Source of the DNA: Cyanobium sp. Prado107
GTDB lineage: Bacteria > Cyanobacteriota > Cyanobacteriia > PCC-6307 > Cyanobiaceae
NCBI GenBank assembly: GCA_025454305.1
Contig: JALOOQ010000003.1
Location: 1 to 32,601, forward strand
Direction: 5' to 3'
Length of the DNA stretch: 32,601 nt
Shown here: positions 1 through 10,697 of the stretch, one piece after another
How the letters are laid out: each line of letters opens with the position of its first letter
Position numbering within the stretch: position 1 is the stretch's first letter
Made by a program: the position numbers and the translations under genes
Notes under the pieces: generated by a model
The model's input: only the letters and a program-made list of their open reading frames with translations
Told to the model about the DNA's origin: nothing
Database searches by the model: none

Positions 1-1
1 C

Positions 2-700
2 ATCCACCAGGACGGCGTGCTCAAGAACCGCCTCACCTACGAGATCATCGACGCCCGCACCGTGGGCCTCACCGACAACCGCATCTCCCTGGGCAAGCTC
101 AGCGGCCGCAGCGCCTTCCGCGCCCGGCTGGAGGAGCTGGGCTATGAACTCGGCCGTGACGACCTCGATGACGCCTTCGCCCGCTTCAAGGAGCTGGCCG
201 ACCGCAAGCGGGAGATCACCGACCGCGACCTCGAGGCGATCGTGAGCGAGCAGGTGCAGCAGCAGGACGAGAGCAGCTTCACACTCAAGAGCGTGCAGGT
301 GAGCTGCGGCACCGGCCTGCAGCCCACCGCCACCGTCACCCTGGTGAACGCCGATGGCGCCGAGCTCACCGAGGCGGCCATCGGCACCGGCCCGGTGGAT
401 GCGGTGTGTCAGGCCCTCAACCGCCTCGCCCAGGTGCCCAACGAGCTGGTGGAGTTTTCCGTGAAGAGCGTCACCGAGGGGATCGATGCCATGGGCGAGG
501 TGACGATCCGGCTGCGCCACAAGGGAGTGCTCTATTCCGGCCACGCGGCCGACACCGACATCGTGGTGGCGGCGGCCCAGGCCTTCGTGAACGCCCTTAA
601 TCGGCTGCTGGCCGGCAGCCACACCCTGCCGCTGCATCCCCAGCGGGCCCCGTTGCCGGTGCTGGGCGATCTGCCCCTGGCCGAGCGCCCGCGGGTGTGA
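2..700 (+). CDS. leuA: 2-isopropylmalate synthase, C-terminal part (5' end outside window)
   Basis: Frame open from the window edge; [21 protein letters not shown]...[20 protein letters not shown] plus a C-terminal LeuA regulatory-domain-like region ([12 protein letters not shown]...[21 protein letters not shown]). Confidence 0.95.
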   Translation: MHQDGVLKNRLTYEIIDARTVGLTDNRISLGKLSGRSAFRARLEELGYELGRDDLDDAFARFKELADRKREITDRDLEAIVSEQVQQQDESSFTLKSVQVSCGTGLQPTATVTLVNADGAELTEAAIGTGPVDAVCQALNRLAQVPNELVEFSVKSVTEGIDAMGEVTIRLRHKGVLYSGHAADTDIVVAAAQAFVNALNRLLAGSHTLPLHPQRAPLPVLGDLPLAERPRV

Positions 701-734
701 GTGCCAGCATGCGGGCTGCCGGCATGAGCCTCTG

Positions 735-1601
735 ATGGGTGCGTCCACCACCGCCGCGCGCCGTTCGCCGCTGGCGCGCCGCTCCTCCCTGGCCGCCGCC
801 CTTCAGCTGGCATTGCTGCTGCTGGTGGCTCTGGCCATGCTCGTGCCGCTGCTCTGGCTGGTGAGCACCTCGCTGAAAGGGCCGGCCGAAGACATCTTCA
901 CCAGCCCCCCGGCGCTGCTGCCGGCCGAGCCCAGCCTGGAGGCCTACAGGCGCCTGTTCGCCGACAGCCCGATGGCCACCTACCTGCGCAACAGCGCGAT
1001 CGTGAGCGGGCTGGCGGTGTTCGCCAATCTCACATTCTGCTCCCTGGCGGCCTATCCGCTGGCACGCATGCGTTTCGCCGGCCGGGGGCTGGTGCTGGCC
1101 CTCGTGGTGGCCACGATCCTGATCCCCTTCCAGGTGGTGATGATCCCGCTCTACCTGCTGATGGTGCAGATCGGCCTGCGCAACACGCTCTGGGCGCTGA
1201 TCATCCCCCAGGCCGCCACCGCCTTCGGCATCTTCCTGCTGCGTCAGAGCTTCCTGGGGGTGCCGGTGGAGCTGGAGGAGGCGGCGCGCTGCGACGGCTG
1301 CACGCCGGTGGGCGAGTGGTGGAACGTGATGATCCCGGCGGCCCGGGCGGATCTGATCACCCTGGCGATGTTCGTGTTCATCGGCACCTGGAGCGACTTC
1401 CTCTGGCCGCTGGTGATCCTCGATGAGCCGGAGCTCTACACCCTCCCTCTGGGCCTGCAGCAGCTGGCCAGCAGCTTCTCCCTCGACTGGCGGCTGGTCG
1501 CCGCCGGTGCGGTGGTGTCGATCCTGCCGGTGCTGGCCCTGTTCATCGGCCTGCAGCGCTACATCCTTCCCAGCGCCAGCGGAGACGCGGTGAAGGGCTG
1601 A
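735..1601 (+). CDS. Carbohydrate ABC transporter permease (MalG/UgpE/GgtD-like)
   Basis: 288-aa multi-TM protein; MalG-type EAA loop EEAARCDGCTPVGEWWNVMIPAARADLITLAMFVFIGTWSDFLWPLV; C-terminal GLQRYILPSASGDAVKG. Confidence 0.9.
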   Translation: MGASTTAARRSPLARRSSLAAALQLALLLLVALAMLVPLLWLVSTSLKGPAEDIFTSPPALLPAEPSLEAYRRLFADSPMATYLRNSAIVSGLAVFANLTFCSLAAYPLARMRFAGRGLVLALVVATILIPFQVVMIPLYLLMVQIGLRNTLWALIIPQAATAFGIFLLRQSFLGVPVELEEAARCDGCTPVGEWWNVMIPAARADLITLAMFVFIGTWSDFLWPLVILDEPELYTLPLGLQQLASSFSLDWRLVAAGAVVSILPVLALFIGLQRYILPSASGDAVKG

Positions 1602-1620
1602 GGAGACCTTGAGGAGACCT
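1599..1620. repeat. Perfect 11-bp tandem duplication at ABC permease stop codon
   Basis: TGAGGAGACCT TGAGGAGACCT; first copy supplies the TGA stop. Confidence 0.8.
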
Positions 1621-1644
1621 GCCTGGCCCGTTCCTCAAGGCAGG
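1618..1644. terminator. Possible bidirectional hairpin between convergent genes
   Basis: CCTGCCT (1618-1624) and AGGCAGG (1638-1644) inverted, 13-nt loop; no T-tract. Confidence 0.35.
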
Positions 1645-2180
1645 CCCGGAACCCCTGGCAGCACCGGTGGGGTGGTCATGCCGCCACCACCGGTCGGTTG
1701 CTCCGTGCCTGCGCCTTCCCTGGCCGTGCCGCCCGCAGGCGCCGCGGCGGCCGGCGGGGCAGGGACGGTTCTGCCTGGAACCCCGGTCGCCGGAGCGCGG
1801 CCGAGCTGGCGCAGCTGATCCCGCAGGCTCTCGGTCTCGGCGCGGAGCAGCTCGATCCGGCTGCTGTCACGCTCCACGGCCTGCAGACGCTCCACCGTGG
1901 CCCGCAACTGCTCCTCCAGGCCGGTGGTGCGTTCCAGCGCACGGCTGTTCTCCAGACCCTGCACCCGCTCCTGCAGTTCCTGGATCCGCAGGCCCTGCTC
2001 CCGGGCCCGCGCCAGCATGGCCACGAACAGCACCGCCAGCAGGGCGGTGAGCCCCACCTGCAGCCACATCACCCAATCGGGCAGCTGGGGCAGGGTGTTC
2101 GGCCCCGACCCGAACCCTGATCCCCTGCCGGAGTCGGAACCGCCACCGGAGGATCCGGGAGCCAATGCGCTGGGGTCCAT
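1635..2180 (-). CDS. Hypothetical membrane-anchored coiled-coil protein
   Basis: 181 aa: Gly/Ser-rich N-terminus, one TM (WLQVGLTALLAVLFVAMLA), long heptad-like Leu/Glu/Arg region, Pro/Ala/Gly-rich C-terminus. Competing overlapping ORFs look like artefacts. Confidence 0.6.
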   Translation of the reverse strand: MDPSALAPGSSGGGSDSGRGSGFGSGPNTLPQLPDWVMWLQVGLTALLAVLFVAMLARAREQGLRIQELQERVQGLENSRALERTTGLEEQLRATVERLQAVERDSSRIELLRAETESLRDQLRQLGRAPATGVPGRTVPAPPAAAAPAGGTAREGAGTEQPTGGGGMTTPPVLPGVPGLP

Positions 2181-2269
2181 CGGATCGGCCTCGCCTGCAC
2201 CCCAATCCTGCCCGATCCCCTGGGATCATGGCCCGGCCCCCGCCTCGCCCCTGGCTGGATGACACGCCC

Positions 2270-3316
2270 ATGACGATTCTCGTGACCGGCGGTGCCGGCT
2301 ACATCGGCAGCCACACGGTGCGTCACCTGCAGCGTGCCGGCCACCCCGTGCTGGTGCTCGACAACCTGGTGTACGGCCATCGCGACATCGCCGAGCAGGT
2401 GCTGGGGGTGCCGCTGGTCGTGGGTCAGCTCGGGGATCGTGAGCTGCTCGATCAGGTGCTCCGGGCCAGCCATCCGCTGGTGCCCGCGGGGCCGGTGCGG
2501 GCGGTGCTGCACTTCGCCGCCTATGCCTATGTGGGCGAGAGCGTGGCCGATCCGGCTCGCTATTACCGCAACAACCTGGGCGACACCCTGGTGCTGCTCG
2601 AGGCACTGCGTTCGGAGAGCGCGCGCCGCGACAGCCCGATCCCGCTGGTGTTCAGTTCCACCTGCGCCACGTACGGCATTCCGGACCCCGATCAGATCCC
2701 GATCCGCGAAACCACCCTCCAACGGCCGATCAATCCCTATGGCCGCAGCAAGTGGATGGTGGAGCAGCTGCTGGAGGATTTCGCCGCCGCCTACGGCCAG
2801 CCCAGCGTGATCTTCCGCTACTTCAACGCCGCCGGCGCCGATCCGGCCGGGGACCTGGGCGAGGACCACACACCCGAAACCCATCTGATCCCGCTGGTGC
2901 TGGAGGCGCTGGCGGGCCGCCGCGGGGCGGTGGAGGTGTACGGCCGCGACTATCCCACCCCCGATGGCACCTGCATCCGCGACTACATCCACGTGATCGA
3001 CCTGGCGGCCGCCCATGGGCTCGGGCTGCAGCGGCTGCTGGGCGGCACCCCGGTGCCCGCCTCAGCCTCGGCACCCCTGGTGTACAACCTGGGCACCGGC
3101 CGGGGCTACTCGGTGCAGGAGGTGATCGAGGCGGCGCGGCAGGTCACCGGCCGGCAGCTCACGCTGCTGGATGCCCCCCGCCGGCCCGGCGATCCCGCCG
3201 AACTGGTGGCCGATGCCACCCGCGCCCAGGCCGAGCTGGGCTGGCGGCCCGAGCGCTCGGATCTGCGGTCGATCCTGGCCGACGCCTGGGCCTGGCATCA
3301 GCGGCGCTGGTCATGA
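2270..3316 (+). CDS. galE: UDP-glucose 4-epimerase
   Basis: MTILVTGGAGYIGSHTVRHLQRAGHPVLVLDNLVYGH (Rossmann GxxGxxG), SSTCATYG, YGRSKWMVEQLLEDF (YxxxK), NPYGRSK. Start moved from ORF 2165 to the ATG at 2270. Confidence 0.95.
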   Translation: MTILVTGGAGYIGSHTVRHLQRAGHPVLVLDNLVYGHRDIAEQVLGVPLVVGQLGDRELLDQVLRASHPLVPAGPVRAVLHFAAYAYVGESVADPARYYRNNLGDTLVLLEALRSESARRDSPIPLVFSSTCATYGIPDPDQIPIRETTLQRPINPYGRSKWMVEQLLEDFAAAYGQPSVIFRYFNAAGADPAGDLGEDHTPETHLIPLVLEALAGRRGAVEVYGRDYPTPDGTCIRDYIHVIDLAAAHGLGLQRLLGGTPVPASASAPLVYNLGTGRGYSVQEVIEAARQVTGRQLTLLDAPRRPGDPAELVADATRAQAELGWRPERSDLRSILADAWAWHQRRWS

Positions 3317-4827
3317 CCTCCATGTCCTCGCCCGGCAGCTGCCCGCAGCAGCTGCGACTCGGTGGCGGCGTAGACGGCATCGGCCTCATCGGCGCTGCGG
3401 CCGATGCAGGTCATGCCCAGCTTGCCGAATTCCGACAGACAGCCCAGCAGGTGGAAGACGCTGCCGCGCAGCTGGGCCGGGTCGTAGTGCAGGCCGGCCT
3501 CCGCCACGATGTCGATCAGATCGATCGGCAGCAGCCCGCGCAGGCGCGGGTCGCAGAGGTTGTCGGTGGCCCGGTAGTACAACGGCATGCCGGCGGGTGA
3601 GCGGAACAGGCCGTCGCCCGCATCCATGCGGCCGCTGGTGATGGCCTGCAGCGCCATGTAGGGGTGGGTGGTGCCGCCCTGGCGCAGGTTCACCTCGATC
3701 GCCTGCAGGTCCCAGTGCTCCCCGATGCGGCGCGCGATGAAGTCCACCGCATAGCGCTCCAGGGCCCCCTCGGAGGCGAGGGCCTGCCCCACCGCCAGGC
3801 CGTGGCGCAGAAGGTCGGCCCGGTAGGCCGCGGCCGCCGGGAACTGGCAGCCCAGGTAGGTCTGGCCGTTGCCGCCCCCCAGCACCTGCTCGTGGCTGGA
3901 GAGCACCTCCACCTCCGGCGGGTGGCCCTCACCGCCGGGGTGAATCATTCCCTGCACGCTCGGCGAGCGGATCGCGTCTCCACCCTCCAGCCAGGCCTCC
4001 ACCAGCGCGCCCTGCTCCGCAAGCTGCACCAGCCAGGTGTCGGTCGGCATCGGCAGCCGCTCCAGGGCGGTGCGAAGGCGCCGCCGCCGCTCGCCCGCCG
4101 TCAGGTGCGCCAGTCCCAGGAGCGCCAGGGGGAGGAGGGCGTTGCCCTCGCCACTGAAGCCCTCATTGAGTTTCACCACGCAGCGGCCCAGGTGGGGATG
4201 GGCTTCCCACAGGTCCGCCGTGGCTTCCGCCAGGGCGTCGAGGTCATGCACCAGACCGCTGCCGGGTGGATGGGGCACCCCGCAGCGGGCGAACAGCTCG
4301 CGGCTGCCGGCCTTGCTGCCCCAGTGGGCCAGGGCCGGATCGGTGCCCAGCAGCGGCACCTGCAGCCGTTCCGAGAGCTGCCGTTCGAGATCGCTCACCA
4401 CGAAGCAGCTGATGAAGCTGCGCCCCGGACGCAGCAGTTCGGCGATGCGCTGCAGCAGCGCCGGCCGCTCCAGCAGCTTGGCCGCCAGGGGCCGGCAGGA
4501 GGCATCGTCGGTGTCCACCAGGTGCAGCCTCCGCCGGGCATGGGAGGTGGGCACGCCCGGCAGCAGTTCCAGCACCGCGTCCACCACCAGGTCGGCCAGG
4601 GGTTTGCTGCTGGAGTACACCATGCGCACGCCGGGATGGCGCAGGCCGATCAGGGAGAAGAGCTGGCGCTCCTCGTAGTGGTGGGCGCCGGTGACCAGAC
4701 CCATCTGGCGCTGATCCATCGACAGCGACGGCACCACCAGCACGTCCACCTCGGGGCCATGGCCGCCGGTGGCCCGCCCCCAGGAGGGCTGGAGCTGGGC
4801 CTGCAGTTGCCGGAAGCTGAGTGCCAT
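3298..4827 (-). CDS. ATP-grasp amide ligase, PGM1-like (peptide ligase PGM1-related)
   Basis: ~509 aa from MALSFRQLQAQLQPSW; CVVKLNEGFSGEGNALL nucleotide-binding loop and DLQAIEVNLRQGGTTHPYMALQAIT (E-x-N metal/ATP motif). Start ATG at 4827 overlaps the upstream stop by 1 nt. Confidence 0.75.
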   Translation of the reverse strand: MALSFRQLQAQLQPSWGRATGGHGPEVDVLVVPSLSMDQRQMGLVTGAHHYEERQLFSLIGLRHPGVRMVYSSSKPLADLVVDAVLELLPGVPTSHARRRLHLVDTDDASCRPLAAKLLERPALLQRIAELLRPGRSFISCFVVSDLERQLSERLQVPLLGTDPALAHWGSKAGSRELFARCGVPHPPGSGLVHDLDALAEATADLWEAHPHLGRCVVKLNEGFSGEGNALLPLALLGLAHLTAGERRRRLRTALERLPMPTDTWLVQLAEQGALVEAWLEGGDAIRSPSVQGMIHPGGEGHPPEVEVLSSHEQVLGGGNGQTYLGCQFPAAAAYRADLLRHGLAVGQALASEGALERYAVDFIARRIGEHWDLQAIEVNLRQGGTTHPYMALQAITSGRMDAGDGLFRSPAGMPLYYRATDNLCDPRLRGLLPIDLIDIVAEAGLHYDPAQLRGSVFHLLGCLSEFGKLGMTCIGRSADEADAVYAATESQLLRAAAGRGHGGHDQRR

Positions 4828-6884
4828 CAGGCGCTGTAGGCCTTGCGGGCCGGGATCGGGTAGGGGATGCGCCGATGCCGCATGCGCTTCCACACCCGCA
4901 CGAAGGCCCGGATCAGCAGCTCCAGCTCGGCGCGGCTGATGCCGCTGCTGGCCAGCTGACCGTCGCGCTGGCGCGCTTCCAGAATGCGCCGCACCATCTC
5001 GCGGGCTTCCGTCTCGGTGGTGGTGGGCGACAGGGACCGCAGGGCGGCCTCGCAGCCGTCGGCCAGCATCAGGATTCCCGTCTCGCGGCTGCGCGGGGTG
5101 GGACCTCGGTAGCGGAAGAGCTCCTCCGGCACCGCCGGATTGCGCTCGCGGGCCTGGTGCAGGAAGTAGCCCATCTTGAGCGTGCCCTGGTGCTCCGGGA
5201 TGAAGTCAGCCAGGGGGCGTGGCAGCCGGTAGCGGCGGGCGAGCCTGAGACCCTCATCCACGTGCGCCTGGAGAATGGAGGCGCTGGTGAAGGGGTCGTC
5301 GAGCTGGTCGTGGGGGTTGTGGCCCCCCTCCTGGTTCTCGATGAACCACTGCGGTCCGTGCAGCTTGCCCACGTCGTGGTACAGCGCCCCGGTGCGCACC
5401 AGATCCACATCGGCGCCGATGCTGCGGGCCCCCTCCTCGGCCAGCCCGGCGATCATGAGGGTGTGTTCGAACGTGCCCGGCGCCTCGCAGGAGAGCCTGC
5501 GCAGCAGGGGGCGCTCCAGGTCGGCCAGCTCCAGCAGCCGTGCCCGCGTCAGCAGCCCGAAGGAGGTTTCCACCAGCGGCGCCAGCAGCAGGCCCAGCAT
5601 CAGCAGGCCCGCCAGCATCAGCCCCTCGCCCACCAGGTCCAGCTGCCCCGGCTGGCCCCGGCCCTGCAGCAGCAGCCACTGCATCAGCACGGCCCCGGCC
5701 GGCAGCAGCACCGCCAGCTGCAGCAGCCCGGCCCGGCTGCGCTGGCGGTCGGCGACCATCGCCGCCACCGTGCCGGTGGCCGCCGCCACCAGCAGCCGCA
5801 CCCCCAGCACGCCGCTCAGCGGCAGGGGCCAGAGCAGGGTGGCCGCGGCCAGCCAGGCGAGCCCGCAGCCGCTGCCCAGGCCCTGGGACAGCAGCAGCGT
5901 GGGCGGCACCAGCAGCAGCATTGGGCTGGCCAGAGGACCGAGCCAGAGGTTCAGGCCTTGCACCGCCAGCAGGGCGGCCAGGGACAGCATCACCTGGCGC
6001 GGCTCCAGGCTGGGCCGCCAGCGCCGCTGCAGCAGCACCAGCACGAGGCAGATGGCCAGGGATTCGAGGAAGTGACCCAGCCAGGCCAGGGGCCGTGGTC
6101 GCCGGTTCACCAGGCCGAAGTAATCGAGCACGTCGAAGGCCTGGGGGCTGATGCGCTCGCCCTGCTGCACCACGAGATCGCCCTGCTTGACGTTGATCGT
6201 GGGGATGCCTTCCTGATTGATCAGGGCTTCGATGCGCCGCTGGCTGAGGGCCGGATCGCTGCGCAGGTTCGACTGGCCCTGCAGCCCGTGCACCAGCAGC
6301 CGGGCCCCCACGTCCCTGGCCTCCTTCGGCAGGCCGTCGAGCTGCAGGCTGGCAGCCTGGAGCAGCTGACCCTCCGCCACTCCGGGCGCCAGGCCCTGGC
6401 TGAGCATGCGCAGCTGGGCCTGGCGCACCTCCCGTTCCCAGGCGGTGCGCTGCACGCTGCTGAGGCCCCGCAGCCAGGCTCGTTCGGCTTCGGTGAGCGA
6501 CACCGGCTTCACCAGCCTCGGCTCGTCTCCCCCCTGGACGTCCATGGCCTGCAGGCTCTCCTCGAGCCGCTCCCGCAGCACGGCGCTGGCCTCCTCGTCC
6601 ACCACCTGCACGGTGGTGCGGGGCAGCATCTGCTCGCGGCGCTGCTCCAGGGCCGCGCTGTCCGCCACGCGGGCAGCCTGCGGCGCCCGCACGGTGAAGG
6701 GGGCCACCATGCCGGCGCGCAGGTTGGGCTCCACCAGCCACGGCCAGCTCGACAGCAGGGCCGCCAGCAGGCACACCAGCAGCACCGCCGCCGCGTCCTG
6801 CCCGCGCCACCATGCCGGCGTCTGCAGCGGCCGCTCAGCCCGCAGGAGACGGCGCCAGAGGGTTCGCAGCCGCGGCTGTCGCAT
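4827..6884 (-). CDS. 7TM-HD family phosphohydrolase (PgpH-like; putative c-di-AMP phosphodiesterase)
   Basis: 685 aa: N-terminal TM plus extracellular domain (7TMR-HDED-like), multiple TMs, then an HD domain with GALYHDVGKLHGPQWFIENQEGGHNPHDQLDDPFTSASILQAHVDEG...IPEHQGTLKMGYF. Confidence 0.85.
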   Translation of the reverse strand: MRQPRLRTLWRRLLRAERPLQTPAWWRGQDAAAVLLVCLLAALLSSWPWLVEPNLRAGMVAPFTVRAPQAARVADSAALEQRREQMLPRTTVQVVDEEASAVLRERLEESLQAMDVQGGDEPRLVKPVSLTEAERAWLRGLSSVQRTAWEREVRQAQLRMLSQGLAPGVAEGQLLQAASLQLDGLPKEARDVGARLLVHGLQGQSNLRSDPALSQRRIEALINQEGIPTINVKQGDLVVQQGERISPQAFDVLDYFGLVNRRPRPLAWLGHFLESLAICLVLVLLQRRWRPSLEPRQVMLSLAALLAVQGLNLWLGPLASPMLLLVPPTLLLSQGLGSGCGLAWLAAATLLWPLPLSGVLGVRLLVAAATGTVAAMVADRQRSRAGLLQLAVLLPAGAVLMQWLLLQGRGQPGQLDLVGEGLMLAGLLMLGLLLAPLVETSFGLLTRARLLELADLERPLLRRLSCEAPGTFEHTLMIAGLAEEGARSIGADVDLVRTGALYHDVGKLHGPQWFIENQEGGHNPHDQLDDPFTSASILQAHVDEGLRLARRYRLPRPLADFIPEHQGTLKMGYFLHQARERNPAVPEELFRYRGPTPRSRETGILMLADGCEAALRSLSPTTTETEAREMVRRILEARQRDGQLASSGISRAELELLIRAFVRVWKRMRHRRIPYPIPARKAYSA

Positions 6885-6939
6885 GCGACAAAACTAATCG
6901 GCAGGGCCGTTGCAAGCTGGGGCCTGCCCTGCATGCACC

Positions 6940-7821
6940 ATGGCCACCCGACTCGATGGTCGTCAGCTCGCGGCCGAGATCGAAGCGCGGCTGCAAGCCG
7001 CCATCGGCGAACGCGAGGGCGTGATCGGCCGCCCGCCCGGGCTGGCCGTGCTGCGGGTGGGTGACGATCCGGCCAGCGGCGTGTATGTGGCCAACAAGGA
7101 GAAGGCCTGCGGCCGGGTGGGCATCACCAGCCTGGGTGCCCACCTGCCGGCCGCCGCGTCCGCCTCCCAGGTGCTGGCGGCCGTTCAGCGCCTCAATGCC
7201 GATCCCGCCTGCGACGGCATCCTGCTGCAGCTGCCCCTGCCCAGCGGTCTCGATGAGGCGCCGCTGCTGGCGGCGATCGATCCGGAGAAGGACGCCGATG
7301 GCCTGCACACCCTCAATCTGGGCCGCTTGCTGAAGGGCGAGACCGGCCCCCGCAGCTGCACCCCGGCCGGGGTGATGGCGCTGCTGGCCCGCCATGGGGT
7401 GGCGCTCGCCGGCCGCCGGGCGGTGGTGGTGGGCCGCAGCATCCTGGTCGGCAAGCCGATGGCGCTGATGCTGCAGGCCGCCGACGCCACCGTCAGCGTG
7501 GCCCATTCACGCACGCTGGACCTGGCGGGGCTCTGCCGCGAGGCGGAGGTGCTGGTGGTGGCTGCCGGACGGCCCGGGATCATCGGCGCCGAGCACGTGC
7601 GGCCCGGCACGGTGGTGGTGGATGTGGGCATTCATCGGCTGCCGCAGGGAGGCCTGTGCGGCGACGTGCACGCCGACGAGGTGGAGCCCCTGGCTGCGGC
7701 CCTCACGCCGGTGCCCGGTGGGGTGGGGCCGATGACCGTGACCATGCTGCTGGTGAACACGGTGGTGGCCTGGTGCCGGCGCCATGGCCTGGCCCACGGC
7801 CTCGACGATCTGGTGGTCTGA
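6940..7821 (+). CDS. folD: Bifunctional methylenetetrahydrofolate dehydrogenase / methenyltetrahydrofolate cyclohydrolase
   Basis: [19 protein letters not shown]...[23 protein letters not shown]...[13 protein letters not shown]...[18 protein letters not shown]...[17 protein letters not shown]...[19 protein letters not shown]. Confidence 0.97.
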   Translation: MATRLDGRQLAAEIEARLQAAIGEREGVIGRPPGLAVLRVGDDPASGVYVANKEKACGRVGITSLGAHLPAAASASQVLAAVQRLNADPACDGILLQLPLPSGLDEAPLLAAIDPEKDADGLHTLNLGRLLKGETGPRSCTPAGVMALLARHGVALAGRRAVVVGRSILVGKPMALMLQAADATVSVAHSRTLDLAGLCREAEVLVVAAGRPGIIGAEHVRPGTVVVDVGIHRLPQGGLCGDVHADEVEPLAAALTPVPGGVGPMTVTMLLVNTVVAWCRRHGLAHGLDDLVV

Positions 7822-7822
7822 C

Positions 7823-9160
7823 CTAACCGCGCCAGCGCTCCAGCAGCCGGCTCAGAAGCCCTGGCTGCGGCCGTGGTGCCACGGCAGCGCCACCCAGCAC
7901 CGGCTCTGCCTCGGTGAACAGCGCCGCCAGTTCCCCCCGGATCCGCTGCCGTTCACGTCGATCGAGACGGTTCAGATCCAGCTTCCGCAATTGCCGGCGC
8001 ACCTGGCGCAGGTTCTCGGCCAGCCGCTGCGGGATGCGCTCCTGCCGCAGCTGGAGGCGTGTCGCATCCAGCTGATCCTGAACCTGGGCGGCCCGGCGTT
8101 CGCGATGGGCGTCCGCTCCGGCCATGGCGATGAGTTCGCGCAGCACCGGTTTGGCCAGAGGCTCGGAGCCGCCGGCTTCGGCATCCCCGTCCACCAGCTC
8201 CCAGTCCTGGGCCAGCTGCACCAGCACCTCCCGGGGCAGCTCGGAGGCCACCGGATCGGCGAAGGGGAAGTGCTTCGCCAGGCCGGTGTCGAGCTGCTGG
8301 CGCTGGTGGATCAGCAGCAGCCCCAGGGCCCGCCAGGGCCGGGCCAGCCGCCGGGGCAGGGCTGCCAGCTGGGCGGCGAGGCCGGTGAACAGGGGCTCGG
8401 CGTCGGCGATCGCCGAATAGCGCAGGGGGGTGCGGCAGACCTCCTCCAGATAGCGCTCCGCCAGCTCCAGCTCGGCCAGTTCACGCTGCAGCTGCTCCGG
8501 CGTCTGCATCCGGTAGGCCTCCTGGATCCAGGCGTCCGCGAGCCCCAGCAGCTCGCGCTGCTCGCGGATCTTCAGACGCCGGTCCAGCCAGCCGTAGGCC
8601 AGCTTGGTTTCCGGCGCCATCTGCAGCGCCGCCTCGATGAATTCCAGATCGGCACGCTCCACCTCCGCTGGAAGCACCGCTGCCAGGGGCGCCTGGAAGC
8701 GGGTGTAGCGCCGGGGATCGGCGGCCAGCAGCCAGCGCATCGCCGCCAGGCGGCGGTTGCCGTTCACCACCACCCCGGCGGCATCGACCAGCAGCGGTTC
8801 GGTCTGCACCGCCAGCCGCTCCAGTTCCTGGAGGATCGGACCTTCCGGAGCGCGCGCCTTCTCCAGCAGCAGCTCGTGCAGCAGCTCCTGGGTGCCGGGC
8901 TCCGACTCCTGCTCGACGAGATGGCGGCGGCGCTCGGGCTGATTGACCAGCCGTTCCTGCAGCTCCGCCAGCAGCCTGCCGTTGTCCACCCGGTAGAGCA
9001 GCAGCTCCTGGGCCAGGGGGATCCGGGGTACCTGCCGGGGTCCCTGGCGGAGGGTCACCCAGTGATCTGGAGCCACGCCGGCGGCGGCGGCGGCGATCCG
9101 GCGGCGCCGTTCCGCCGTGTCGCTGATGTATGTGGGCAGCATGGCTGGCGGGGGCTGCAA
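7823..9160 (-). CDS. ParB-like N-terminal-domain protein (solitary)
   Basis: 445 aa; GPILQELERLAVQTEPLLVDAAGVVVNGNRRLAAMRWLL resembles the ParB/Srx 'NGNRRLxA' motif; no ParA or parS evident in the window. Alternative start at 9142 (MLPTYISD). Confidence 0.65.
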   Translation of the reverse strand: MQPPPAMLPTYISDTAERRRRIAAAAAGVAPDHWVTLRQGPRQVPRIPLAQELLLYRVDNGRLLAELQERLVNQPERRRHLVEQESEPGTQELLHELLLEKARAPEGPILQELERLAVQTEPLLVDAAGVVVNGNRRLAAMRWLLAADPRRYTRFQAPLAAVLPAEVERADLEFIEAALQMAPETKLAYGWLDRRLKIREQRELLGLADAWIQEAYRMQTPEQLQRELAELELAERYLEEVCRTPLRYSAIADAEPLFTGLAAQLAALPRRLARPWRALGLLLIHQRQQLDTGLAKHFPFADPVASELPREVLVQLAQDWELVDGDAEAGGSEPLAKPVLRELIAMAGADAHRERRAAQVQDQLDATRLQLRQERIPQRLAENLRQVRRQLRKLDLNRLDRRERQRIRGELAALFTEAEPVLGGAAVAPRPQPGLLSRLLERWRG

Positions 9161-9204
9161 AGCTGGTGCGCTTCACACCAGTGTCCCCCGGCGGGACCGC
9201 TTGA

Positions 9205-10689
<1,485 letters not shown>

Positions 10690-10697
<8 letters not shown>

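Noticed and set aside
4821-7064. 747-aa + strand ORF
   Set aside because: Antisense across the 7TM-HD gene and into folD; Gln/His-rich, no domain.
8405-8414. GGCGATCGCC (HIP1-like octamer GCGATCGC)
   Set aside because: Noticed this copy only; not obviously above chance for GC-rich sequence, and inside coding sequence.
9163-9181. CTGGTG-N7-CACCAG inverted repeat between ParB-like and crtE genes
   Set aside because: Only 6-bp arms in GC-rich DNA; short dyads like this are expected by chance, no further support.
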